A stretch of 64,000 bases of DNA, from NCBI RefSeq assembly GCF_019510245.1, contig NZ_JAEKKT010000134.1, forward strand, positions 1-64,000, written 5' to 3'. Below the pieces are notes generated by a model. The model had not been told where the DNA came from, did not search any database, and saw only the letters and a program-made list of their open reading frames with translations. Shown here piece by piece: positions 1 to 9,039 of the stretch; the first letter of the stretch is position 1, and each line of letters opens with the position of its first letter. Position numbers and translations under genes: made by a program. The stretch comes from Streptomyces sp. (GTDB lineage Bacteria > Actinomycetota > Actinomycetes > Streptomycetales > Streptomycetaceae).

Positions 1-675
1 GTAGGCGACGTGCGGCTCGACGGTGATGGCCCAGAGCCCGAGGCCGACGGCGTTCAGGGCCATGCCCGCGGTGACGACGGGTGCGCCGCCGATGCGGTCG
101 GACAGTGCCCCGGCCAGCGGTCCGGCGATCATGGGCATGGCGGTCCAGGGCAGCATCCGTACGCCCGCTTGCATCGGTGAGTAGCCGCCGACGGTCTGCA
201 GGTACTGGCTGAGCAGGAAGATCGACCCGAACATGCCCAGCAACATCAGCATGCTGGCGGCGTTGATGGCGCTGAAGGAACGGTGGCGGAACAGTCGCAT
301 CGGCAGCATCGGGTGCTCGGCGCGCAGTTCGTAGAGGACGAAGCCGACGAGCAGGGCGGTGCCGGCGAAGAAGCCGGTGAGTACCGGGGAGCTGGTCCAG
401 CCGTCGGCGTTGCCGCGCACGAGGGCGTAGACGATGCCGAACAGACCGCCGCTGGCAAGGGCCGTGCCGACGAGGTCGAGGGTCGGGTTCGGGCCGTGAC
501 TCTCGTCCAGCCGCAGCAGGGCGAGCGGGATCAGGGCCAGGCCGAGGGGGACGTTCACCCAGAAGATCCACTGCCAGGAGAGGTTCTCGGTGAGTGTCCC
601 GCCGATGAGGGGCCCGGTGGCGACGGCGATGCCGCTGGCCGCGCCCCAGACACCCAGGGCCGCGCCGCGTCCTGC
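1..675 (-). pseudogene. MFS exporter fragment (DHA2/EmrB-QacA type), truncated
   Basis: The minus frame is open from about 675 to the window edge and reads as the middle of a 14-helix drug/proton antiporter. It has the conserved stretch G-P-L-I-G-G-T-L-T-E..SWQWIFWVN at its upstream end, followed by hydrophobic helices and the loop R-A-E-H-P-M-L-P-M-R-L-F typical of DHA2 exporters. No start codon is available: the first helices are missing because the frame runs straight into ISL3 transposase sequence at about 676. The C-terminus lies beyond position 1. It would have been a membrane efflux pump; as seen it is a 5'-truncated remnant, unless the upstream part lies elsewhere through rearrangement. 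Confidence 0.8.
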
Positions 676-1819
676 TCACGTAGTCGCGGACGCTGCTGTA
701 GCCGTCCGGGTAGCCCTGTTCGCTGATCTCCTCCCACAGTTTCCAGGCATTGGTGCAGCCCTCCTGCCAGCGCTGGTCGAGGCAGGGCTTGAAGGCATCG
801 AGCTTGGTCGCACGGCTCTGCCACTGGCCGGTGAACAACTCCTCCGGAGTGGTGGCGGGAGAAGCGCAGGATGGTGTTGAGGCCCATGCCGAGCTGCCGG
901 GCCACGGACCGCTTGCTGTGCCCGGAAGCCAGGAGTGCGTGGATGGTCGCGTGCTGGGCGCGGGTGCGTTCGGCGAGCCGGTGGCCCGTCGGCCAGGGCG
1001 ATAACGCAGCTGGCTCCGCTTCCTCCTGCGGTGCCGGAATGGGGCGCAGGCAGCCACGGTGCCGGTAGACGCACCTCTCGGCAGCTTCGCCCAGGTTGTG
1101 CCAGAGGTGCCACCGGTCGGCGACCTGGAGTGCCTGCGGTGCCCCGCGGGTGGCGCCTTCAGCGAAAAAAGGAACACGATCGCGGCAGACGACCTCGATG
1201 CCGGGATGCTTGGCGAGCCGCGCCGCCGACGTGTCCGCCTCCCGGTCAGGCAGGAGGTCCACCGGGCGACGTGTCTCGACGTCGACGAGCACAGTTCCGT
1301 AGATCCGGCCCTTGCGGTGGGCGTATTCATCCACGCCGACCACGCGGGGTGTCGCAACCAGAGGATCCGGTAGCGAGGTGATCAGCCTCAGCAAGGTGTT
1401 CCGGCTGACTGGTGCCCCGAAGGCGTCCGTCATCCGCGCGCCGGCACGGCCCGCAAGCGCGAGACCGACCGAAACCAGAGTCGATCGCAGCCGCTCGGTC
1501 CGCCGGCCGAACCGGCGGGTAAGCCCAGGAACTTGCCCGGCAGAGGTCTTCCGCAGGCAGGACGCCTCCGCACAGACGAACCGACGCACCCGCAACGACA
1601 CCACGACGAATTGCCGACCGCCGGCAGATCACGGGGGAACCGCAGGTAGGAGCCGTGTACTCGGCTCGACCAGCACCCGCATCCCGGGCAGGCCGCCCGG
1701 CCGGCAGTGGTCCGGGCCTCCACCCGGACGTCGGTGTCGGTCACCTCGACCAATTCCACGGACACGCCGTCCACTGAGGAAAACAGCAGGTCATCCAGCT
1801 GCGGTCGGACATCGTTCAC
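676..1819 (-). pseudogene. ISL3-family transposase remnant, frameshifted and 3'-truncated
   Basis: Minus-strand pieces in three frames line up as one ISL3 transposase. A GTG at 1819 opens an N-terminal zinc-finger part with CPGCG. After a frame change near 1640 comes the catalytic core, with VVGVDEYAHRKG, a VLVDVETRRPVDLLPDRE run and VADRWHLWHNL. A second frame change near 860 leads to the helical part ending in YSSVRDYVS. The C-terminal third is absent because the frame abuts MFS coding sequence at about 676. No terminal inverted repeat could be fixed with confidence. It cannot encode a working transposase. The catalytic core is the best preserved part and makes the family assignment secure. 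Confidence 0.85.
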
Positions 1820-2067
1820 GGCGCAGCACTGTCGACCACACCACGATCCGGCCGAGCGATTTTCGCGCCCTCCTCCGCCACCGCACGAAGATCGGCAGTT
1901 ACGCTGCGTACGCGACCACAAGAAGTGGACCAGAGCGGATGAGCCCCGTCGCCGGTCGGCCGGGGCGGCTCTCATCGACCACTGCAACTCGAGAAATCAT
2001 AGTTAACGGTTCTCTTTCTCATAGCCTTCCGTTCGATTTCTGCGATGCTGGAGTCGGAGCGAGTCCA
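1820..2067. other. Intergenic gap between IS remnant and ligase gene
   Basis: About 250 bases with no convincing gene. An imperfect GC-rich hairpin lies around 1941-1971 (GAGCC ... GGCTC at its ends). It could be a terminator or part of the lost IS end. Nothing else was recognised. Confidence 0.3.
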
Positions 2068-3629
2068 CTAGGACAGTTCGCGCTTGAGGATCTTCCCGGT
2101 GGCGGTCATGGGCAGGGTGTCGACGAACTCGACGATGCGCGGGTATTTGTAGCCGGCGAATTGCGTTTTTCCCCAGGCTGCCAGCTCGGCCTCAGTCGTA
2201 CTGTCGTCGGCCTTCTTCACGACGACGGCCTTGATCTCTTCCCCGTGACTTGGGTGCGGAACTCCGATGACGGCGACCAGAGAGACTGCGGGGTGTGCCA
2301 TGAGCACCTCCTCGAGCTCGCGCGGGTAGACGTTGAACCCGCCGCGAATGATCATGTCCTTGGACCGGTCGACGACGAAGTAGAAGCCGTCCGCGTCCTT
2401 GCGAGCCAGATCTCCGGTGCGGAACCATCCCTGGTTGTGGCCTCCGAGGTGGCCTCGGGGCGCTTGTAGTAGCCCTTCATGATGTTGTAGCCCTTGATCG
2501 CGATCTCCCCGACCGCGCCGGGGTCGTCCTCCACATCCGACCAGTCGTCGTTGATGAGCTTCATCTGGACCCCGGCGATGGGCCGGCCGATCGATCCGAC
2601 TCGGGGCTCCTCGCCGTACGTGGCGAATGACGCGATGGCCACCGTCTCCGAGAGCCCGTAGCCCTCGAGGATCGTCACACCGAAGCGATTCTTGAACTCT
2701 TGGTGGATCTTCGCGGGAAGCGCGGAACCACCGGACACGGCGATGCGCAGGTTGGCGGCCAGCCGGGCGGCGTCGACGCTGTCGTCGAGTGCCTCGAGCA
2801 GGCCCCAGTACATGGTCGGGACGCCGCCGAAGAACGTCACGGCATGGTCGAGCATGAGCTCCAGCGCCTCATGGGCGGAGAACCTTGCCTGCAGGACGAG
2901 TGTGCCGCCGAACCCGACGGCGCCGTTCTGGATGACCATCTGGCCGAAGGCATGGAAGAGCGGAAGAACGCACAGGTAGACGTCGGGTGTTGCGGGGTCC
3001 GACTCGAAGAGCTGGGCACCGGCTCGGGCGATGTCGTACACGTTCCGGTGTCTGAGTTCTGCGCCCTTGGGCTGCCCGGTGGTACCGGATGTGTAGAGGA
3101 TGACCGCGGTGTCGTCGTCGGCACGCTCGACCGTCTCGAACGTCTCTGGCCGCCCGGCGACAGCGGCGGCGAAGATCTGGTCCGGGGTGACGCCGTCCAC
3201 AGACGCGCCGCTGCCGATGAGGAAGAAGTGCGCGGCCCGGTCGGCGGCCTGAAAGGCCGACCATGCCTCGCGCCCGATCGGGAGTTCTGGACTGCCTTCG
3301 AAGGCGAAGTACGCCGTCGCGTCCGAGTCGTTGAGGTGGTAGGCGATCTCCCGCGCCTTGAGGAGTACGTTCAACGGCACGACGACCGCGCCGGCCTTGA
3401 GGATCCCGAAGTAGATCGTCGTGAACTGCGGGATGTTCGCGCAGGACAGGGCAACCTTCTCGCCAGGGCGAATGCCGCGCTCGGTCAGCAGGTTCGCCAC
3501 CCGGTTCGACGCCGCGTCGAGTTCCGCGTAGGAGATCCGATCGCCACCGAAGACGATCGCCGTGCGCGCCGGGTATTCCGACGCGGTGCGGGTCAGTAGA
3601 CCGGACACGTTCCGGGTCGAACTCGTCAT
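2068..3629 (-). pseudogene. Long-chain acyl-CoA ligase (FadD-like), one-base frameshift
   Basis: An AMP-forming acyl-CoA synthetase/ligase that would activate a carboxylic acid as its CoA thioester. The start at 3629 is preceded by AGGAG. The N-terminal part carries the ATP-binding loop ILYTSGTTGQPKG and the motif GYGLSET. The C-terminal part (2068-2355) carries [14 protein letters not shown] and the catalytic-lysine region TATGKILKREL. The two halves are in different frames. Reading through about 2430-2445 in the third frame restores the expected [15 protein letters not shown], so one base is missing near 2445. It is either a recent pseudogene or a sequencing error, because the rest shows no decay. 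It is the last gene of an operon with the SDR and hydrolase upstream (4536 and 5377). Confidence 0.85.
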
Positions 3630-3678
3630 CAATGGCTCCTGGTCTGTGCGTAGTCGGGGCACCGCGTCGTTGCTGACA

Positions 3679-4536
3679 TCAGGTGGTGAGAAAGTCCTCG
3701 CCCTCACGCCCGTCGAGGCGTCCGAGGATGCTCTGGACGGTGCGATCCCGCGCCAGGCCGGAGTCCAGGGCGGGTGCGATGGTGCCGCGGACCCTCGAGA
3801 CCACTGTCCATCTGCGCGGACGGAAGACCCGCACATCGCGGCGGCACAGGCCCTCGACGATGGCTTGCGCCGCTTGCCCGGGGCTGATGCGCTTGCGCAG
3901 GAACCTCGGTTGGGTGTCGAGCAGCGCCTGGGCTGCTGGATCCTCGTCGACGCTCTGCCGGATCATGTCCGTGTTGATCATCGCGAAGTACGCGGTCGTG
4001 ACGCTGACGCCATGGGCGGCGAGCTCGACCCTCAGTCCACGGCCAAGCTGCTCGACCGCTGCCTTGCTCATCGCGTACGGGATCGTGCCGGCCCCGTTGA
4101 CGAAGGCGAACACCGACGAGATCAGGACGAGCCGGCCACGGTTCTCGATGAGGCCCGGAAGGGCGGCACGGACCGTGTTGAGCACACCCCCGACGTTCAC
4201 GTCGAAGAGTCGGTCGACCACCGGAGGCGATGACGCCCGGAGGGTCACGCCCCGCGCAACCACACCTGCGTTCGCGATCACGATGTCCAGGCGGCCGGCG
4301 TCCCTGACGACGGTCTCGACCGCTCGGGTCATGTCGCCGAGGTCGGTCACATCACCGACCAGGTAGGTGACCCGCTCGTCGATGGCCTCGCCTGCGGCCG
4401 GACGGTGCAGATCGAGCACGAAGACTCGGGCACCGGCGGCGGTCAGGGACCGCGCGGTCGCCGCGCCCAGGCCCCGGCCGCCGCCAGTGACGAGGGCGAC
4501 CTTTCCGGCGATCGACCGGTCGGATCTGTCAGCCAT
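3679..4536 (-). CDS. Short-chain dehydrogenase/reductase (SDR)
   Basis: A 285-residue classical SDR, a cytosolic NAD(P)-dependent oxidoreductase. It shows the TGGGRGLG cofactor-binding turn near residue 17, an NAG motif (IANAGV), and the catalytic Ser / Tyr-x3-Lys set (ISSVF ... YAMSK). Its start overlaps the end of the upstream hydrolase gene (stop at 4529), so the two are probably translationally coupled. The acyl-CoA ligase follows after about 50 bases. The trio suggests uptake and oxidation of a fatty or alicyclic acid, alcohol or ester, but the substrate cannot be read from sequence. Confidence 0.9.
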   Translation of the reverse strand: MADRSDRSIAGKVALVTGGGRGLGAATARSLTAAGARVFVLDLHRPAAGEAIDERVTYLVGDVTDLGDMTRAVETVVRDAGRLDIVIANAGVVARGVTLRASSPPVVDRLFDVNVGGVLNTVRAALPGLIENRGRLVLISSVFAFVNGAGTIPYAMSKAAVEQLGRGLRVELAAHGVSVTTAYFAMINTDMIRQSVDEDPAAQALLDTQPRFLRKRISPGQAAQAIVEGLCRRDVRVFRPRRWTVVSRVRGTIAPALDSGLARDRTVQSILGRLDGREGEDFLTT

Positions 4537-5377
4537 TGAGGAACTCCAGCGCCTCGGGGACGAACTCCCGGTGGTACTGGAAGACGCCGCCGTGCCCGGA
4601 GTTCGGATAGATCTTCAGCCGGGCGTTCGGGATCCGGCGGGCCATGTCGGCCGAGTTGCTGCTGGCCACCATGAGGTCGTGATCACCGTTGGCGACGAAG
4701 ACCGGCTGGGTGATCACCGAGAGGTCGTCGGGGGCGTGCAGTCCGGCCGCGCGGATGGCCTTCAACTGCGCGCGTCGAGCCTGCAGGGAGATTTTCTCGT
4801 CGCGATTCTGGGTGCGTTCCTTGAGTCGGGCGAGGTAGTCCTTCGCGGCCCGCTTGCCCTCGGCGTCGCGCGGGAAGAACAGGAATGTCCTGGCGTCTTT
4901 CAGGGTGAGCGCGGACTTGACGTACGCCTTGACCGCGACCTTGTTGATCTCCTTGATGCCGCCGCCTCCGCGGGGACCGGTCCCGGCCAGGATGATCCGG
5001 CGCACGAGCTCGGGTGCCTGCAGGGCCACCATCTGTGCGACTCCGCCGCCGAGCGAGAACCCGAAGATGTCGACCTTCTCGAGTCCCATCGCACGGATGA
5101 AGGCGACGGCGTCGCGGCCCATCTCCTCGACGTCGGGCGGCACGGATCCGCCGGACCCGCCGACCCCGCGGTTGTCGAACGTGATCACCCGGTGGCGGGC
5201 AGCGATGCCGTCGATGATCCTCGGGTCCCAGTCGTCAAGGACAGCCATCAGGTGGTGCAGGAACACCACCGGAACACCACCGGTCGGACCGAGCTCGCGG
5301 TAGGCGAACGGCACCCCGCCGACATCGATCGTGCGCGTGGGCACGTCGATCCACTTCATGCTCTTTGTCGTCTTCAT
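4529..5377 (-). CDS. Alpha/beta hydrolase
   Basis: A 282-residue alpha/beta-hydrolase-fold protein without a signal peptide. The nucleophile elbow is GFSLGG near residue 106, an early oxyanion-hole segment is FLHHL, and the likely catalytic His lies in GHGGVF near the C-terminus. Size and motifs fit esterases and C-C-bond hydrolases of aromatic or terpene breakdown. First gene of the operon with the SDR and acyl-CoA ligase. Start ATG at 5377 is preceded by GGGGAGG; an ATG six codons downstream (5359) is an alternative. An imperfect inverted repeat about 50 bases upstream may be its operator. Confidence 0.85.
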   Translation of the reverse strand: MKTTKSMKWIDVPTRTIDVGGVPFAYRELGPTGGVPVVFLHHLMAVLDDWDPRIIDGIAARHRVITFDNRGVGGSGGSVPPDVEEMGRDAVAFIRAMGLEKVDIFGFSLGGGVAQMVALQAPELVRRIILAGTGPRGGGGIKEINKVAVKAYVKSALTLKDARTFLFFPRDAEGKRAAKDYLARLKERTQNRDEKISLQARRAQLKAIRAAGLHAPDDLSVITQPVFVANGDHDLMVASSNSADMARRIPNARLKIYPNSGHGGVFQYHREFVPEALEFLNG

Positions 5378-5424
5378 CTTGCCTCCCCGGATGCGGCGCG
5401 AGGACCGCGGCTCCGTGCAGTTGT

Positions 5425-5453
5425 ATTACGATCGTTCTTCTTACGGTTGTAAT
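5425..5453. promoter_or_regulatory. Candidate operator of the hydrolase-SDR-ligase operon
   Basis: ATTACGATCGT (5425-5435) and ACGGTTGTAAT (5443-5453) form an inverted repeat with 9 of 11 matches and a 7-base spacer. It is unusually AT-rich for this region and lies about 50 bases upstream of the first operon gene. This size suits a TetR-family dimer site. No regulator gene is adjacent. Confidence 0.4.
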
Positions 5454-5639
5454 AGATACACGCCGGAACGGGGCGACGGCAAGGGCTCTGCACCCACTGA
5501 GCCCGGATCCACCGGCTTGATTCAGGAGCGATCGTTCCGGGGTCGTTCGGGTGTCTGGCGGTTGATCTGTGGTTTGGGCAGGCAGTGTCCGCTGGTCTGC
5601 CCAGCTCTTCCACGTGTCCACACGTCTCGGGCCCCTTCG

Positions 5640-5815
5640 GGCGGGTTGGGCAGAGCGCGTCAGGCGGTCGGTGGCGCGGGTGAGGTTGTGGGCCAGGGCG
5701 GCGAGGGTGAGCCAGGCGGCATTCGCCTGAAGTGCCCGGACGGCGCGTGTGCGTTCGTGCTGTTCTTGATGTCCGCGATCACTTGTTCCACCACGGCGTG
5801 CCGCCGGTGATCAGG
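5640..5815 (-). pseudogene. IS1380-family transposase C-terminal remnant
   Basis: The minus strand reads RRHAVVEQVIADIKNS followed, after a one-base frame change, by ANAAWLTLAALAHNLTRAT. This is the C-terminal signature of IS1380-family transposases as I know it. The catalytic core is absent and the fragment ends abruptly against another broken gene near 5815. The 5454-5640 interval next to it shows nothing recognisable. Confidence 0.65.
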
Positions 5816-6135
5816 CTCGGCGTCCCTCGAAGCGTTCCGTGTCCGCGATCCTTACCAACGCCCGGAAGGCCTCCGTCCGTTGCCCCCAGGTGTCCTTCTC
5901 CAGTGCCAGGTCGCCGCTGTCGCCAACGGCCAACGACAGTTGTGCGAAGGTGTTGTCGACGGAGAACTTGCGGTCGATGAGGACGTCGTACCAGGGCGCC
6001 CGTTCGGGATCGCGCGCTGCGGCGACCACAGCGTCGAACCCCGCCAGTTCCGCCCAGGTCGTCAGTGCGGCGCAGGCCAGGAACCGCTCGCGGGCCATGG
6101 CCGAGTCATCGTTCAAGAGGCCCGCCAAACCCAAA
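5811..6135 (-). pseudogene. C-terminal fragment of an unknown protein
   Basis: About 105 residues of normal-looking Streptomyces protein (from GLLNDDSAMARERF to ADTERFEGRRA) with the codon pattern of a real gene. Upstream of about 6135 the frame turns into low-quality arginine/proline-rich sequence that antisenses a pstB fragment, so the N-terminus is lost. I do not recognise the family. No motif for a function is visible. It sits between an IS1380 tail and a pstB scrap, so it is most likely rearrangement debris. Confidence 0.4.
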
Positions 6136-6179
6136 TCCGGACGTGAAGCCGACGGGGAGCAGCGCGGGTGGGCTGTGGG

Positions 6180-6301
6180 GGGTTCTTCCTCGCCGCCCAG
6201 GGCACCCCGGCACCACCGTGGAACACGGCCCGACCGCCACTGTGTTCTCCACTCCCTCCGACCCCCGCACGACGGACTACGTGGGGGGCCGCTTCGGCTG
6301 A
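6180..6301 (+). pseudogene. pstB C-terminal fragment (phosphate ABC transporter ATPase)
   Basis: The plus frame reads TVEHGPTATVFSTPSDPRT then DYVGGRFG and a stop. This closely resembles the conserved C-terminus of PstB (VEHG ... IF..P.D.RTEDYVTGRFG). An FFLAAQ piece just upstream is in another frame. No ATPase core is present. An isolated 40-residue tail shows that a pst gene was once copied or cut here. Confidence 0.6.
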
Positions 6302-6809
6302 CGGGTTCGGCGAACCGGAAGCCGAGCAACACATGTCGTGGCAGGACCTGGCCGAGAAGCGCTCCGAGCGCGCACGTCTCGTTCTCCTGGAACCCTTGAG
6401 ACGGCCGCCTGCCGAGCACCTCGTTCGACGGCGTAGGAGCCGTAGCTCGGAACACTCCGGGTGACCGAGGTGTCACCCTCCTGGCCGGCGCCGTCTGGCC
6501 AGTCGTAGACCGCCTCAGCCGCATCCTTGCCGCCTGGGCCGGGCACACCAATGCGGCGTTCACCAAGTGGAGGTATGTGCCGTCGACGTCGAGGACATGA
6601 GGGCCGCAGCGACCGCGTGGGACACCTTCCACGGAGGCGACATACCGAGCGGTGGGGAGGAAGATGTGAGAAACGATCTCTCCTGCACTCCAGTAATAAG
6701 CCTATGAGCTGCATTGATGTGGAAGCTCGTAGGATCTGCCACGGACTCTACTGGCGATTCCTGCAGGCCGGCGTCGCGGGCCCGCTCGTGCGAAGCTACG
6801 AGAGCCACA
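6302..6809. other. Degenerate stretch without a supportable gene
   Basis: About 500 bases with only short frames of biased composition in all six readings. No family motif, terminal repeat or RNA was recognised. It lies in the debris zone between the pstB fragment and the DUF4326 gene. Confidence 0.4.
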
Positions 6810-7154
6810 TCACGGCTGGGGGAGGTCGGCGAGTTCCGCCAGCACGTCCGCGTGGCACGGCTCCGGCGTGCACCAGCAGGCCAGGATCTTCCCGCGCAGC
6901 CCGGCCACCAGCTCCAGCAGCTCGGGCCGCTCCAGCAGGTACGCCCGGTACATCGCCATCACCTCGGCCCGGGTGCCGTCCCGCTTCTTCTTCGGGGTGT
7001 CGTAGGCGAAGGGGTTGTACAGGGGATGGCGGGGCAGGTCCCAGCCGCCCATCGTCCAGCGGCGGCCCACGTAGACGACGTCCGCGGGCGCGTGTTCCAG
7101 CCGGGGGCCGAACTCGTGGATCCGGCCCCTGACACTGATCACCCGGGTGGGCAC
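6810..7154 (-). CDS. DUF4326 domain protein
   Basis: A 114-residue protein matching what I know of DUF4326: an N-terminal strand-rich part with YVGRRW, the central WDLPRHPLYNPF run, and a C-terminal Cys/His cluster CWCTPEPCHADVLAE. The cysteines and histidine at the end suggest a metal or nucleic-acid-linked role, but the function of the family is unknown. It follows the SGNH hydrolase gene with a gap of only about 10 bases (that gene ends at 7165), so the two are probably one transcript. Confidence 0.8.
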   Translation of the reverse strand: MPTRVISVRGRIHEFGPRLEHAPADVVYVGRRWTMGGWDLPRHPLYNPFAYDTPKKKRDGTRAEVMAMYRAYLLERPELLELVAGLRGKILACWCTPEPCHADVLAELADLPQP

Positions 7155-7164
7155 GGGAGCGGCC

Positions 7165-7947
7165 TCACGCCTCGTACGGCAGCAGCTCCGGCCGCTTCGG
7201 CGCGCGGCCGTCGCCCGAGGAGCGGCCGGTGAGGCGGCGGCCTATCCACGGCAGCAGGTGCTGCCGGGTGAAGCGGGCGTCCGCGACCCGGCGCGCGACC
7301 CAGCCGGGCGGCGCCGTGGCCGGGATCGGCGTGCGCCACTCGGTGTCCTCGGCGTCGTAGCCGAGGGTCTGCCAGACCGCCTCGGCGACCCGGCGGTGCC
7401 CCTCGGCCGTCAGGTGCAGCCGGTCCACGTCCCACATCCGGGGGTCGGCCAGCGACGGCGCGCCGTACAGGTCGACGACCAGGGCACCGTGCCGTCCGGC
7501 CAGCCCGTCGACGATGTCGAACAGCTCCTCCATACGCGGCCGGAACCGCTCCAGGACCGGGCCCTGGCGGCCGGGGCTGCGCATCAGCACCAGCTGCTCG
7601 CAGGCCGGCGCCAGCCGCTCCACCGCCTCGGTGAGCAGGTCCCGCACCCGGACCATGTCGCACTTGGGGCGCAGCGTGTCGTTGAGGCCGCCGACCAGCG
7701 TGATCACGTCGGGCCGCATCGCGACCGCCCGGTCGACCTGCTCCTCGACGATCTGCCCGATCAGCTTGCCGCGCACCGCCAGGTTGGCGTACCGGAAACC
7801 GGGGGTGCGGGCGGCCATCCGGGCGGCGAGGACGTCCGCCCAGCCCCGGTAGGAGCCGTCGGGGCGCAGGTCCGACATGCCCTCGGTGAAGGAGTCGCCG
7901 ATCGCGACCAGGCTGGAGTGTGCGGGAAGCACCGGGTTCTTCTGCAT
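7165..7947 (-). CDS. SGNH/GDSL-family hydrolase
   Basis: A 260-residue esterase/lipase-like enzyme of the SGNH fold. Block I is GDSFTEG near residue 17 (nucleophile Ser), block III is GGLNDT near residue 86 (Asn), and block V is the D-x-x-H pair in DVDRLHLTAEGH near residue 178. There is no clear signal peptide, so it probably acts in the cytosol on small esters. First gene of the pair with DUF4326. Confidence 0.9.
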   Translation of the reverse strand: MQKNPVLPAHSSLVAIGDSFTEGMSDLRPDGSYRGWADVLAARMAARTPGFRYANLAVRGKLIGQIVEEQVDRAVAMRPDVITLVGGLNDTLRPKCDMVRVRDLLTEAVERLAPACEQLVLMRSPGRQGPVLERFRPRMEELFDIVDGLAGRHGALVVDLYGAPSLADPRMWDVDRLHLTAEGHRRVAEAVWQTLGYDAEDTEWRTPIPATAPPGWVARRVADARFTRQHLLPWIGRRLTGRSSGDGRAPKRPELLPYEA

Positions 7948-8025
7948 GGCGACAGAGATGGTATCCCGGGGCGCATACCCGGCGGTCGGTCACTTCCTCC
8001 GGTGGCGACTCCGCCTCCGTGCGGC

Positions 8026-9039
8026 CTACACGTGCTGGCCGAACAGCTGCCGCAGCACGTCCTCCATGGTCACCAGCCCGGCCATCCGGCCGTCGTCGCC
8101 GAGGACGCCCGCCAGGTGGGTGCGGCTGCCGCGCATCGCGGTGAGCACGTCGTCCAGCGGTGTGCTCTCCCGCACCCGCGCGATGGGCCGCATGTCCCGC
8201 AGCCGGAACGCCTCGTCGTGCGGCGAGGCGTCCAGCGCGTCCTTGACGTGCAGATAGCCGACGATCCGCCGCCCCTCGTCCACCACCGGGAACCGGGAGA
8301 AGCCCGACTCCGCGGACAGCCGCTCCAGCTCCTCCGGGGTGACGCCCACGCGCGCGTAGACGACGCGTTCCAGCGGCACCACCACGTCCCGCACCGGCCT
8401 GCGGCCGAGCTCCAGGGCGTCGTGCAGCCGCTCCTGGGCCCGGTCGTCGATCAGGCCGGCCTCACTGGCGTCCTTGACGATCTCGGCGAGCTCGGTGTCC
8501 GTGAAGGTCGCCGAGACCTCGTCCCTGGTCTCCACCCGGAGCAGCTTGAGCAGGCCGTTCGCGAACGCGTTGATCGTGAAGATCACCGGGCGCAGCGCCC
8601 GGGACAGGGTGACCAGGGGCGGACCGAGGAGCAGGGCGCTGCGCACCGGCTCGGCCAGCGCCACGTTCTTCGGCACCATCTCGCCCAGCAGCATGTGCAG
8701 GTAGGTCGCGAGGGACAGCGCGATCACGAAGGACACGGCATGGCCCGCGCTCGTGGGCACGCCGACCGCGTGGAACACCGGCTCCAGGAGATGCGCGATC
8801 GCGGGCTCCGCGACCACGCCCAGCACCAGCGTGCACAGCGTGATGCCGAGCTGGGCGGCGGCCAGCAGTGCGGACACGTGCTCCAGGCCCCACAGCACGC
8901 TCTTGGCCCGCCGGTCGCCCGCCTCCGCGTGCGGCTCGATCTGGGAGCGGCGCACGGAGATCAACGCGAACTCGGCGCCCACGAAGAAGGCGTTCACGAC
9001 CAGCGTTGCGAAACCGATCAGCAGTTGTACGGCGGTCAC
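8026..9039 (-). CDS. CNNM/CorC-type membrane protein with CBS pair (short paralogue)
   Basis: A 337-residue protein: N-terminal CNNM (DUF21) membrane domain with the NAFFVGAEFAL signature and about three to four helices (residues 1-170), then two CBS domains (about 190-330). The family is called hemolysin-like and is linked to Mg/Co efflux or resistance. It lacks the C-terminal CorC_HlyC domain present in its upstream neighbour. The start chosen is the GTG at 9039, which overlaps the stop of the 444-residue paralogue as GTGA, so the two are translationally coupled and may act as a heteromer. Confidence 0.9.
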   Translation of the reverse strand: MTAVQLLIGFATLVVNAFFVGAEFALISVRRSQIEPHAEAGDRRAKSVLWGLEHVSALLAAAQLGITLCTLVLGVVAEPAIAHLLEPVFHAVGVPTSAGHAVSFVIALSLATYLHMLLGEMVPKNVALAEPVRSALLLGPPLVTLSRALRPVIFTINAFANGLLKLLRVETRDEVSATFTDTELAEIVKDASEAGLIDDRAQERLHDALELGRRPVRDVVVPLERVVYARVGVTPEELERLSAESGFSRFPVVDEGRRIVGYLHVKDALDASPHDEAFRLRDMRPIARVRESTPLDDVLTAMRGSRTHLAGVLGDDGRMAGLVTMEDVLRQLFGQHV

